Origin: Pseudopedobacter sp037968815
GTDB lineage: Bacteria; Bacteroidota; Bacteroidia; Sphingobacteriales; Sphingobacteriaceae
Direction of reading: 5' to 3'
DNA length: 64,000 nucleotides
Assembly (NCBI GenBank): GCA_037968815.1
Contig: JBBKWF010000001.1
Location: 3,979-67,978, forward strand
Below are positions 50,301-59,038 of the stretch, piece by piece; within the stretch, counting starts at the first letter, position 1; every line of letters starts with the position of its first letter. A program made the translations under genes and the position numbers. Below the pieces are notes generated by a model. The model made no database searches. It saw nothing but the letters and a program-made list of their open reading frames with translations, and had not been told where the DNA came from.

Positions 50301-52281
50301 TATAACTTAATGTGTTTGGGTTTCCAGCTAAACATCCGTTAATCATGTAAGTTAACAAACTATTTGTTGCCAATTCGTTAGGCTCTCCAAAATTAACTTC
50401 TGTTGTAAAAGCACTTCCATGCCCTAAAAATGTTAAAAAGTTTGTGCCTTTATTAATTTCAGAGATTATTTTATCTTGAAGGTTATTGGTGACTGGTAGT
50501 GTTACATTCTTTTTAAACAGCGTTATTTCAGCACCAAAAGATTCCTTTTGAGCAAATTTACCCGCATTGTTTAGATAATTAGCAAAACTATTATTGTCGC
50601 TTATATTTCCACCACCACTAACATGTATGATTTTTTTCATTCCAATGTCTTCGGTCTTGCTTTCATAAGTTTTTAGTTTATCTAAATAATCTATAACTTG
50701 CTGATTATTAGTAGCGGGAAGTCGACTAATTGCCAGAATAGGTGCCATATCTGAACCGTAAAGTGGTGCAGAATACATATTATCGGATGGGGGGTACCCA
50801 ATTGAAGGAACTAAATTTGATTGTGCTCCTTCTAAGCTCCTTACGGCAGCGTTGCTAATCCCTTTACCTAAGAGAAAAACATATTTTACATTTGAACTGT
50901 TGTTTTGCAGGTATTGGACAAAGTTTCTAAGTGCTAAAGGGTGGTTTAATCCAAAATAAAACTCGTTAAAGATATCATCTGTATAAACTATAAGTGGGGT
51001 GTGTCCCGTTTGTGATCTGTAGGTTTGATACTCTAACGCACTGGTTTCAAGTTTTTTATTTGTGATGATGATAAAGTCGTTTGCTATGTTTTTTTTAACT
51101 CCCGTAAAACTAGTAGTCTCAAGCTTAGGAGTAAGTACATTACTTTCATCAAAAAGATAAAATTTGTTGTTTTGAGAGGGAGAAATTACGAAATCTAAAT
51201 TAGCTCCTGACTTAAAGCCTGAGACAATATTACTGTTGGCGAAATCTATTAGAAAAGGGGATGATAAATTACTGTTGGTAAACCTTAATAAGGCTTTATT
51301 GGTATAAGACCCGTTAAAACTAAGAGCACTTAATCCTTGAATATTCAAATTTCTCTCATAATCAAAGCGAAAATAACCAGGTGCTTGATAATCAGTAACA
51401 GCACTTAAGTCATCTGGGATACTATATTTAACTTTTGTGATATTATTTAAAGAAAAATTTTGCAGTGTTTTAGTTTGTTTAATCATTGAGTAGCTTCTGA
51501 AAGTTGAGTCTGAAACACTAATGAAAGTTGAGTTTTGGTCTGTTACTTCAAGTTTGTAATGATGGTTTCTTCCAAGTGGATTTGAAGCACTGGCATTAGA
51601 CCTTCCTATTAAACTAAATGAAAATTTAAAAGGTGTGCCTGCAACTTGATTGTTGGTGTTTACGTCAAAAACCGAATTTCCACCTTTTGAAATCAGACTT
51701 CCTGCTAAGCCTTCTCCTTCACGATATTCTGATTCACTAGTTTCTGCCAAAACATAAGCACCTCCATAATACACATAAGGAAATGGATATATACTACTCA
51801 CACTTACATTAGTTTCTGTTGTAAGTCCATTTGAGTTTTCATTCGATAAAACCAATCTTTTTCCTAAGTTATCGGCAACTGTTAAAAAGTAAACACTGCT
51901 ATCAGTATAAAGGCTTGTGTAAGGATTGGGTTGAAAATTTACGTTTTCATATAATGGTTTGTCAAGCTCACCATCATTCATTTCACCATAAAAAAGAATA
52001 TAATCAGTTGTGTTAAACTGCAAATCAGCTTCTCCGTTAATGAAAATTGACTGCTCAATTCCATTTTTATACAGTTTGATGAACTTTGGATTGGTGTTTT
52101 CTAAGTTGAAACCTTTATTTTGTAATAGGTTATAATCAATTTTGAATATACCGTTTTCTCCAATTTTTATTTTAAGATAAGTTTGATCAGTATTTATCCA
52201 TTCATTACTGTAAAGTTGTTGACCAAAACTTAACTTACTAAAAAGTGAAATAAATATAATAAGGCAAAGGTTTTTTAGCAT
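47392..52281 (-). CDS. Type IX secretion sortase-like C25 protease (PorU2-like)
   Basis: This 1629-residue protein has a signal peptide (1-20) and a peptidase C25 (gingipain-like) domain. The catalytic histidine is H621 in TFLGHGSAF and the cysteine is C650 in MINGCLAGN. Long beta-sandwich regions follow. The C-terminus is an FlgD-like Ig domain (FYPYPNPVVNAMKFVF ... WDGTDQFGDRLANGVYFFKVF) plus a short tail. The size and the C25/FlgD-Ig layout match proteins annotated as putative PorU2, which are thought to cleave or attach secreted proteins to a surface glycan in the type IX system. The neighbouring asnB and glycosyltransferase genes support a role in surface glycan coupling. Confidence 0.85.
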   Translation of the reverse strand: MLKNLCLIIFISLFSKLSFGQQLYSNEWINTDQTYLKIKIGENGIFKIDYNLLQNKGFNLENTNPKFIKLYKNGIEQSIFINGEADLQFNTTDYILFYGEMNDGELDKPLYENVNFQPNPYTSLYTDSSVYFLTVADNLGKRLVLSNENSNGLTTETNVSVSSIYPFPYVYYGGAYVLAETSESEYREGEGLAGSLISKGGNSVFDVNTNNQVAGTPFKFSFSLIGRSNASASNPLGRNHHYKLEVTDQNSTFISVSDSTFRSYSMIKQTKTLQNFSLNNITKVKYSIPDDLSAVTDYQAPGYFRFDYERNLNIQGLSALSFNGSYTNKALLRFTNSNLSSPFLIDFANSNIVSGFKSGANLDFVISPSQNNKFYLFDESNVLTPKLETTSFTGVKKNIANDFIIITNKKLETSALEYQTYRSQTGHTPLIVYTDDIFNEFYFGLNHPLALRNFVQYLQNNSSNVKYVFLLGKGISNAAVRSLEGAQSNLVPSIGYPPSDNMYSAPLYGSDMAPILAISRLPATNNQQVIDYLDKLKTYESKTEDIGMKKIIHVSGGGNISDNNSFANYLNNAGKFAQKESFGAEITLFKKNVTLPVTNNLQDKIISEINKGTNFLTFLGHGSAFTTEVNFGEPNELATNSLLTYMINGCLAGNPNTLSYTIGEKYLFEPKRGAVGWIATSDEGVASYLMNYSQLFYKNSFNTNYGGSIASNLARAIKEYQNPNDILNRMHSRQFNLQGDPALTFYSAPKPDFYIESGSIFINSEKPSTSLDSLTLGIIIKNKGKALNDSLKISLTRTFKDNTTVDYGFKTVKPIFNTDTVYITVETGGKQAQGDNLFTVIVDADNKFNESNELNNSNSDKLYLPGNGVNILFPKKNAITSNTQVELVVQSSDLFTLNKNYLFEIDTLENFSSSWKKTVSITSNALAKTNFNIPPVNGKAFYWRSKLDLSTDDGGDWQYSSFTFRDNIAEGFSQKGDSKAYNPSFKSIVYNTATNKFEFEKTTHIITLYTRGDDAQTSTQRTFFSSWSGRLAFAGYDFSSFTLVALDPLTGGYFSFPSVNNFQNYPPDYTGQYFFDLNNNIDVDSLVNYINKVPEGYYVLGFNGRNVDLKGMPQRAKDAFAKLGCLKINDINAGEPYLFFGEKGTAPGLATEITADYNSTVPASSQNISLAKEYNPFFNTGYYNSEIIGPAKSWEKVNFNFREESGDVLNYQVIAVDKDGQESTILSNASQNELSISNIDANKYPYLKLRATTTDNVKRTPAQLLDWSVSYEEVPENTINLDLANLFHSEQVQQGDSVTWKVGYQNISKHKSDSIKVYAVVTTPQRNQTKTLLKTIKPLDPSTTELVEYSLGTLGLTGENNIRLEFDSNSDDDSYTFNNQVRKDFTVLADNKEPSIDITFDGKHIINREIVSPTPNITIFVQDENQFLLLNDTTVLEVSLKTGDDEPYKRVYYKDGKLTFTPATSASENNATVAYRPDKLEDGIYTLKLRSKDKTGNYNANSDYEISFEVINKSTITNFYPYPNPVVNAMKFVFTLTGEIIPDKIKVQISNMSGKVVREVLKEELGDLKIGNNVSDFTWDGTDQFGDRLANGVYFFKVFIQDANTDVKHRNTTGDKYFRNQTGKIYLLK

Positions 52282-52329
52282 TTTATAAAAATAGAATTTA
52301 TTATTTAGTTTTTACGTAATTTGAACGCA

Positions 52330-53472
52330 ATGATTAAAGATGGTTATGTACTTGTTATTCCTTCATGGTTCCCTAGTAAGGTCGACTTATTTAATGGAGA
52401 CTTCAATCAAAGAACTGTTAAGGCATTATCATTAAATCTAAATCAAGTAGTTGTTTACGTGGTTCCTGACAAAACAATTAAAGGTCTCAAGATAGAAAGG
52501 GAAGCAGAAGGAAATATAATTACAATTAGAGGTTACTTTACTAAATCTACATTTAAAATCATTGATTTTTTTAGATACTTCATCATCTACCATAAGTTAA
52601 TACATAGCGTAATTAAAGAGAATGGCAAACCTCTTTATTTACATACCTATGTCTTTTTCCCCGCTGGTATAGTCAGCTTTTATTTTGCTAAAAGATTAAA
52701 ACTTAAAAATGTATTAACAGAACACTGGTCTATAATTTACCCTGATAACGAATACTCCATTTCAAAGCGTAATATTTTTTTTAGAGCATTTTTAAAACGT
52801 TTAATCCGTTCTTTTGATTTGATTTTCCCTGTTGTTAACGCCTTAAAGGACGCAGTCTGCATTTGGGCACCAAATGTTAAAAATGTTGTAATTCCAAACG
52901 TTGTGAACACGCATTTATTTTCATTTAATGATGAAAATAAATATGATGAGTTAACATTTATACATGTTTCTTGCTTGGAAGCTCATAAAAACCCTTTAGG
53001 TATACTTGAAGCATTTGAATCTAAGGCTTTGATGAAAAAGAGGGTGAGTTTGAAGTTAATTGGACCTATTAGAGAGGAGTTACTGGATAAAGTCAACGGA
53101 TCATTATCTTTAAAAAGTAGAGTTGAATTTTTGGGAGAAGTACCCAATAGTGAGGTAGCTAAAATTATGAAAAAGTCACATGTGCTGGTAATGAATAGTT
53201 TTTATGAAAGTCAGCCTTGTGTTATACTTGAAGCGCTATGTTGTGGTTTGCCGATTGTTAGTACAGATGTTGGCGGAATTTCTGAAGTGGTTAATAATGA
53301 TAATGGTGTTTTATTTAAGCAAGGAGAACTGACTTCTGCATTAGAAAAAATGATTGCAACTTACTCAGGCTTTAACAAAAAAAATATTTCAGAAAATGCA
53401 ATAAAAAAGTTTAGTGAAAAGGCGGTATCTGCTCAGGTTATTACAGCATTAAAGCATCAAAAAATCATATAA
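52330..53472 (+). CDS. Glycosyltransferase family 4
   Basis: The 380-residue product has the GT-B fold of GT4. The N-terminal domain begins with VIPSWFPSKVDLFNGDFNQRTVKAL. The C-terminal donor domain has SCLEAHKNPLGILEAFE, EFLGEVPNSEVAKIMKKSHVLVMNSFYESQPCVILEALCCGLPIVSTDVGGISEVV, which includes the E-x7-E nucleotide-sugar motif. The ATG at 52330 was preferred to an upstream in-frame TTG at 52321. The gene is divergent from the PorU2-like gene. It transfers a nucleotide-activated sugar in the surface glycan pathway; the acceptor is unknown. Confidence 0.9.
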   Translation: MIKDGYVLVIPSWFPSKVDLFNGDFNQRTVKALSLNLNQVVVYVVPDKTIKGLKIEREAEGNIITIRGYFTKSTFKIIDFFRYFIIYHKLIHSVIKENGKPLYLHTYVFFPAGIVSFYFAKRLKLKNVLTEHWSIIYPDNEYSISKRNIFFRAFLKRLIRSFDLIFPVVNALKDAVCIWAPNVKNVVIPNVVNTHLFSFNDENKYDELTFIHVSCLEAHKNPLGILEAFESKALMKKRVSLKLIGPIREELLDKVNGSLSLKSRVEFLGEVPNSEVAKIMKKSHVLVMNSFYESQPCVILEALCCGLPIVSTDVGGISEVVNNDNGVLFKQGELTSALEKMIATYSGFNKKNISENAIKKFSEKAVSAQVITALKHQKII

Positions 53473-53612
53473 ATTTCTTTTAACAATATTAGCAAATTAG
53501 AAGTTGCACTTTTGTTATAAATTATACTTGTTTTAAAATTGTAGGGGAGAGTTAGAGCATAGTTAAAATGTACCTAAATTTCCAAAGTAGGTTTTTACAC
53601 GTGAGAAGCTTT

Positions 53613-54566
53613 TTATATTGATGTTTGCTTAATCCTTTTAATAAAGATATGAGGTAAAGTACATGCAATTAACTTAAGGTAAGTTTGCCACACCAAAGGA
53701 TTGTAAAATAAGCTTCTGGAAAAGTGTTTAGCAGCGTCTGATTTCTTGTTTTTTTTCAAATGGATAGAGCCAATTCTTAGATGATAATTTGCTAATTTTT
53801 TTTTCTTTGAAATATTAGTGATGCTTTCTACTTCTCTAATGTTAGCATCAGTAATGGTGAAGTTGTTGAGTATAATCTGATCAGATACTTTTTTTAATCT
53901 TTTTACTCTATTACTATTCAAATTAGAGATTGAACTAGGAACTAATCTATAAGCTAACAAACTCTCCGGTAGGTTGAAAAAATCGCCATAAACTGATAAT
54001 CTGTTAAATAAAATTCTGTCCTCAAAATGCTGAAAAATTTCTTCTGGATATTGTTGACCAATAAAAAACGCCGACTTTTTAAATATTGCAACGCTGTGTA
54101 CAATTTCTACATCAGGTAATTTTCCTTTAATAGTTTCATTATCAGTAGCAAAGTTAGATGTGTAAAGAAATTGGCCATTTACATCCAAAAAGTCAACATT
54201 AGAACCTGCTAAAACGCAACTTGGGTTTGTTAACATAAAATCAAGTTGCTTCTGTAGGCGCTCAGGGTAAGCGATATCATCTGCATCCATCCGGACAATA
54301 TACTCGGCCTTTGCTATTGAAATACCAGTATTCAGTGATTTTGATAAACCTCTATTTTCTTGGTTAATAAGTACAATGCGTTTATCGTTATAGGTTTTAA
54401 TAATACTTAAAGAATTGTCTGTAGAGCCATCATTAATAATTATAAATTCGAAATTATGATATGTCTGATTTAATATACTCTCTATTGACTCCTTTAAAAA
54501 AAGTTCAGCGTTATACACTGACATCACAACACTTAAAAAACCTCGATTGTGATCTACTTTTTCCAT
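53613..54566 (-). CDS. Glycosyltransferase family 2
   Basis: The 317-residue product is a GT-A enzyme. Motifs are LSVVMSVYNAELFLKESIESILNQTYHNFEFIIINDGSTDNS and the D-x-D in YIVRMDADDIAYPERLQKQ. A C-terminal extension of about 80 lysine-rich residues follows (RVKRLKKVSDQIIL). It should add a sugar in the cytoplasm to a lipid-linked glycan. It overlaps the upstream gene by 13 bases, so the five genes from 58945 to 53613 on this strand form a compact unit. Confidence 0.92.
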   Translation of the reverse strand: MEKVDHNRGFLSVVMSVYNAELFLKESIESILNQTYHNFEFIIINDGSTDNSLSIIKTYNDKRIVLINQENRGLSKSLNTGISIAKAEYIVRMDADDIAYPERLQKQLDFMLTNPSCVLAGSNVDFLDVNGQFLYTSNFATDNETIKGKLPDVEIVHSVAIFKKSAFFIGQQYPEEIFQHFEDRILFNRLSVYGDFFNLPESLLAYRLVPSSISNLNSNRVKRLKKVSDQIILNNFTITDANIREVESITNISKKKKLANYHLRIGSIHLKKNKKSDAAKHFSRSLFYNPLVWQTYLKLIACTLPHIFIKRIKQTSI

Positions 54567-55513
54567 TGCGAGATTTTAACCGGATGTATATATAGTGTGT
54601 CCTCAGGAAAATTTTCGTTTAAAGTAGATAAAGAGGAATTAAATTTTTCACTAAACTCTTGAACATCAGTTTTACTCCAATACGTTTCTCCTTTATGGCT
54701 TAAACTATCCTCAGACACGACTTTTGATGATGAAAACAGTAATGCAGTCGGTAAAGCAATCTCTACGAATAAGTGTAATGACGCTAATGCGCCACTATAG
54801 TTGATAAACTTATTGATGTTTTTATGTGGTATGATGCAAATATCTGAGTAAGAGCCAATTAATGGGTATTTTAGTTTTTCGTTTGTAACAATATACTTTA
54901 GGTTGCTAAAAAACAATCTAAATCTATAATATCTATTCCTTAACTCTTCTTTTGTATTTATCTTTTTAAAAAGTGGACTAATCAATAGCTTTATATAAGA
55001 TAATGAGTTTGTGAAGTTTAAACCATGAGCTGATAATAAATCTTTTGCTTGATTATAGCTAGGTAGTATTTTTGATACTTCTATACCTAACTGTTTTATG
55101 TTGAAATTTAAAGCATATTTTTCTTTCCCCCAAAAAGGAGCATAAGGTCTTGAAGGACGAGTTTCTTTTAAATCATTTAATAAAAAAGGTCCAGGGATAA
55201 AGGCCGTATCTTCATTCACTTTAAAAAAATCAGTATAATTGTTTTCATCAATTTTTGGGTTCAGATATAGATCATCTGCAATTATAAAATAATGCTTATA
55301 GCCTTTTTGCTTTAACCTGTCTAATGCATAAGCGAGGTAACCCTGAAAATAGAACGAATTCTCATATACACTTATAACATCTTTCCTGTCTCCATTGTAA
55401 AACGGCATAACATACCATACGTTGGTAAATCTTGAGCCATATATTTCATCTAAAGAGAGTAAGTTCTTTTCGTAATTATGGTTAAACAATATGATTAACG
55501 CTACATCGCTCAT
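54554..55513 (-). CDS. Uncharacterised protein in the glycan operon
   Basis: This 319-residue protein is not recognised. No signal peptide or membrane helix is evident. A segment KHYFIIADDLYLNPKIDENNY resembles the D-x-D surroundings of GT-A glycosyltransferases, and FNHNYEKNLLSLDEIYGSRF at the start recalls the nucleotide-sugar-binding strand. It could therefore be a divergent glycosyltransferase. Context supports this: it lies between a flippase gene (upstream, spacing zero) and a GT2 gene (13-base overlap). The tentative reading is inference only. Confidence 0.75.
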   Translation of the reverse strand: MSDVALIILFNHNYEKNLLSLDEIYGSRFTNVWYVMPFYNGDRKDVISVYENSFYFQGYLAYALDRLKQKGYKHYFIIADDLYLNPKIDENNYTDFFKVNEDTAFIPGPFLLNDLKETRPSRPYAPFWGKEKYALNFNIKQLGIEVSKILPSYNQAKDLLSAHGLNFTNSLSYIKLLISPLFKKINTKEELRNRYYRFRLFFSNLKYIVTNEKLKYPLIGSYSDICIIPHKNINKFINYSGALASLHLFVEIALPTALLFSSSKVVSEDSLSHKGETYWSKTDVQEFSEKFNSSLSTLNENFPEDTLYIHPVKISQWKK

Positions 55514-56950
55514 TTACTTTTTAATAATGGGGTAAATTGAATTTAAGATTGAATTAACAAAAGAATTTTTAAAATAAAGAAATTGTAGAGCAATAAAACT
55601 TAAGCCGTATACCCCGAAACTCAATAGAATACAGTAAATACTTTTTAGTTGATGGATAGAAAAGTAAATAAATACAGAAGTAATTAATAAACTAAAAAAA
55701 ATTTGCTTAAGCAACTGTGTGTCAATATTTATGCTTATTTCTTTTGTTGCCACCCAAAATATATATAGGCAAACAGTAGTTTCGGCCACTAAACATGCGA
55801 TTGCGGCTCCCATAAATCCAAAATGAGGAATTAATAAAAAGTTTAAGGATAAACTAAATATTAAACCTACTAAAGTAGCGTGGAGCATTTTTTTCTCTTT
55901 ACCAATTGGTAAAAGAAACTGAGTACCCATAATATTACAAGCACCAATTACAAAAGGTAAAACCGAAAATAGCTTCAAGGCATTTGATGCATCTAAGTAT
56001 TTATCACCAGCAACCAACATTAATAAGTCTTTTGAGAATAGTAAACTGTAAAAACAAAACGGAATAGTAATTAAGAATACAATACTGAAAGATTTCGTCA
56101 TTAACGATTTCATTTCTTCAAGCTTTTTTTGGTTAAAAAGAGCCGATATTCTAGGTATGAGCACAAACCCTATTCCAAGCACAACTGTCCAAACAATTTT
56201 TGATAGTCTAAGAGGTACACTGTAATAACTTACTTGTTTTGCATCAGTTAAAGTGCCTAAAATCATTGTGTCTAATACAGTATAAACACTTACTGCAACA
56301 TTGATTAAAAAAATAGTGATTAAAGGTTTTAAATGTTTCTTTATTTCTAAAGTCTCCATCACTTTATGGTGGTGTGTGTTTAAATAATAAGTGAAGTTAA
56401 TTAGTGCATTTAACCCATTAACTGCTACCAAAATTGCATAATAGATTAACTTGTCATCAAAGTGTTTTACAAAAAATAGTATTGCAATAACACTTAACAT
56501 TTTAACAATAAGTGTTCTTTTAGTAATGTAGCTATAATTCTCAATGCCCTGATAAAACCATTCAATTAAAAAAGATGAGCTAATTATACTAAGACAACCT
56601 AATTTTATTAAATCGCTACTAGATTTTAAACTTTGAACAAAATGTGATAATGATAAAAAGACTAGAATTGAAAATACAGCTAAGCCAGTTGTGATAATTA
56701 ATAGCTCTAAAACAAGTTTCGACCTTGCTTTAATATCATTTTTTATTTTGGAGATCTCTCTTACAGCATATAATGGAATGCCTAAAGCAGAAAAAATAAC
56801 GAAATACTGTGTGAAAGAATCTAAGTATATTACAGAACCTAAACTTTCGTTAGATAGTGTTCTTGTAATATATGGAAAGGTGATTAGAGGGAAAATAAAC
56901 GTTGATGAACTAAGCAAAAAATTGCTAATCATGTTTTTTTTTGTACTCAT
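55514..56950 (-). CDS. Oligosaccharide flippase (Wzx-like)
   Basis: The 478-residue product has twelve to fourteen predicted membrane helices and the MATE/Wzx-like N-terminal phrase NFLLSSSTFIFPLITFPYITRTLS. Other segments include SSFLIEWFYQGIENYSYITKRT and GSVIYLDSF, typical of the polysaccharide flippase family, which moves undecaprenyl-linked repeat units across the inner membrane. The length matches the family. It lies between the UGM-like gene (three bases upstream) and the unknown gene. No wzy polymerase was recognised nearby. Confidence 0.92.
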   Translation of the reverse strand: MSTKKNMISNFLLSSSTFIFPLITFPYITRTLSNESLGSVIYLDSFTQYFVIFSALGIPLYAVREISKIKNDIKARSKLVLELLIITTGLAVFSILVFLSLSHFVQSLKSSSDLIKLGCLSIISSSFLIEWFYQGIENYSYITKRTLIVKMLSVIAILFFVKHFDDKLIYYAILVAVNGLNALINFTYYLNTHHHKVMETLEIKKHLKPLITIFLINVAVSVYTVLDTMILGTLTDAKQVSYYSVPLRLSKIVWTVVLGIGFVLIPRISALFNQKKLEEMKSLMTKSFSIVFLITIPFCFYSLLFSKDLLMLVAGDKYLDASNALKLFSVLPFVIGACNIMGTQFLLPIGKEKKMLHATLVGLIFSLSLNFLLIPHFGFMGAAIACLVAETTVCLYIFWVATKEISINIDTQLLKQIFFSLLITSVFIYFSIHQLKSIYCILLSFGVYGLSFIALQFLYFKNSFVNSILNSIYPIIKK

Positions 56951-56953
56951 TAA

Positions 56954-58189
56954 TTAGTATTTCTCCTTTATTAACTCACACATTTCTAAACTTTTCTTTA
57001 TACAAATATCCATGTTGTAATATTCCCACTCACCAAATCTACCTAGTGTTAATATACCAATTTCTTCTAAATAATTCTTTACTGCAAGTTTAGAACTCTC
57101 GTAGTTTTCATCAAATACCACATAGGCATGATCTGATACATTATAATCAAGTGGCTTAATCAACGACGAGTCTTTTTTCCCGCAGGCTTCCATTTCTTCA
57201 AATGTTTTTTCACCAATTGCTTCAGTTATTGTGTAGTTTTTATTGGGATTATTAAAATTGCCAATATGTATATACCTGTGGAAGATAGAGTCTTCGTCAG
57301 GGATATAAGTCCAAGTATTATGATTTGGTACAGACTCCCAAAACATAGTAGTGACTTTATTGTATTTAAGCTTTTTTGCTACGCTTAAAATACTCTCTGG
57401 GCAGTGATTTACTAAGGTAGGAACGATGTTTAGTGGCAACGTATTTATAATAAGATCATACTCTCTGTCATTGTTTATGGTCCATTTAGAACTTTGTTCT
57501 TGCTTATTAATCGTATTTACACTATAATTTAAAGTAATATTTAAATCTTTCGCTAATGCTTTTATAAAGCTATTTTGATAATTGTCTTTTGGGTAAAAGA
57601 AGGTATAATGAGCCATCGTGTCACTCTGCTCTTCAAACAAATTGCGAGTAAACGAATCTTTGTTCGGGATGGGTAATTTATCCTTTACCCATTCAAAACT
57701 CATTTCTTTTGGATGAATACCCCATATTTTGCGATTGTAAGGGATAAAGTAATGTTCTGATAAGGTGTTCCCAAATTTCTCCTTAAACCATTCCTCAAGG
57801 TTTTTTGCGTATGGGTTTTCGGTGGTAGCTAAAAAATCTTTAACAATATTAATTGCTAAAACTTTATCAAATTTAAAAACCTCTTTAACAGCGTATTCAA
57901 TAGGGTAGGGTATAATCTGATTCTTAAATCTAATTACAGCTTTTCTTTTTACCGAATGCCAGTTTTCTTTCGGTAATACTTGGTTGAAAACAAAATCTAA
58001 TACTTCTTGGTGCTTTGAGTTAAAACAATGACCACCAACTGGGTGGTAAGCTATACCCTCAATATTTTTGGTTCTCGCAATTCCCCCAACAAATGAGTTT
58101 TTTTCTAAAACCTCAACATCATAATAAGGACTAAGTAGTTTTGCAATGCTTAATCCCGAAATGCCCGCACCTAATACACCTATCCTCAT
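56954..58189 (-). CDS. FAD/NAD(P)-binding protein, UDP-galactopyranose mutase-like
   Basis: The 411-residue product begins with a Rossmann FAD motif, IGVLGAGISGLSIAKLL (GxGxxG). It has a C-terminal FAD-contact stretch GRFGEWEYYNMDICI, which resembles the R-Y-x-Y-x-N/D-M-D segment of UDP-galactopyranose mutase and of the related protoporphyrinogen-oxidase-like proteins of glycan loci. The segment IPYNRKIWGIHPKEMSFEWVKDKLP also fits that group. The substrate may be a nucleotide sugar. Because some active-site residues cannot be checked, the mutase function is inferred. Confidence 0.85.
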   Translation of the reverse strand: MRIGVLGAGISGLSIAKLLSPYYDVEVLEKNSFVGGIARTKNIEGIAYHPVGGHCFNSKHQEVLDFVFNQVLPKENWHSVKRKAVIRFKNQIIPYPIEYAVKEVFKFDKVLAINIVKDFLATTENPYAKNLEEWFKEKFGNTLSEHYFIPYNRKIWGIHPKEMSFEWVKDKLPIPNKDSFTRNLFEEQSDTMAHYTFFYPKDNYQNSFIKALAKDLNITLNYSVNTINKQEQSSKWTINNDREYDLIINTLPLNIVPTLVNHCPESILSVAKKLKYNKVTTMFWESVPNHNTWTYIPDEDSIFHRYIHIGNFNNPNKNYTITEAIGEKTFEEMEACGKKDSSLIKPLDYNVSDHAYVVFDENYESSKLAVKNYLEEIGILTLGRFGEWEYYNMDICIKKSLEMCELIKEKY

Positions 58190-58309
58190 TTTTATTGTTA
58201 ATAATTTCTAATATCTATTCTTAATTCCATAGAACTTTTAAGGTTCAAATCCCTTCTAATGATATATTGAGGATGTTTTTTCATAACCTTAGCTTATAAA
58301 TTAAAATGA

Positions 58310-58945
58310 TCATCTAATCCACTCTACATTTTGTTTAATCACTTTTGCGGGAACACCTGCACATAAGCATCCTTCAGGAATATCCTTGTTAACCAAACTT
58401 CCCGCCGCTACAATACAACCGTTGCCTATGGTAACTCCTTTAAGGATGGTTACATTTAGACCAATCCAAACATTGTTTCCAATGTTTATTGGTTGAGTTA
58501 TTTTGCTCTCATTTCCTACAATTGTATGATTGTCGGAATCTCTTATAGTCACATTTTCAGAAATCACTACATTTTCTCCAATCTCTATCCGCTCAAAGCA
58601 ACTAAGATTAAAGTTGTTGTTACTAAAGCCACTCCCTAGTATTAAAGATGCACCATTATTAATATAAACCCTTGAACCACTATAAATCACAAATTTGCCA
58701 TTAACAGTTAGGCTTGCATTCTCTTCTAAATGTAATAGTGATGGAAATGGATCTCTTGTAGTCCATGAATTATTGAAATAAAATCCCTTTTTCGCAATGA
58801 TTTTAGAGCTTTTTGAAAACGTTAGTACTGATTTCCTATAAAAAAACACACGACCTTTGCTAATATTTGAAAAACTCAACTGTAACATAGTGAAGATATC
58901 CAATGATAGAAGTACTTTTCCTAACCGCAAAAATCTATTTAACAT
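58310..58945 (-). CDS. Hexapeptide-repeat acyltransferase
   Basis: The 211-residue product has a left-handed beta-helix of hexapeptide repeats, seen in ISENVTIRDSDNHTIVGN, NIGNNVWIGLNVTILKGVTIGNGCIVAAGSLVNKDIPEGCLCAGVPAKVIKQ. The SDNHTI histidine is a likely catalytic base for acetyl transfer. Such proteins O-acetylate sugars in surface glycans. It is the first gene of the minus-strand glycan unit and sits divergently from purL, 93 bases away. Confidence 0.9.
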   Translation of the reverse strand: MLNRFLRLGKVLLSLDIFTMLQLSFSNISKGRVFFYRKSVLTFSKSSKIIAKKGFYFNNSWTTRDPFPSLLHLEENASLTVNGKFVIYSGSRVYINNGASLILGSGFSNNNFNLSCFERIEIGENVVISENVTIRDSDNHTIVGNESKITQPINIGNNVWIGLNVTILKGVTIGNGCIVAAGSLVNKDIPEGCLCAGVPAKVIKQNVEWIR

Positions 58946-59038
58946 AGTGCTTGTACAAATAATGAAGCAAAATACATTTATTTCTTATAACTCGACTCAA
59001 TTCCTTAAATTCGCAAATTATCACCAACAACATAAAAA

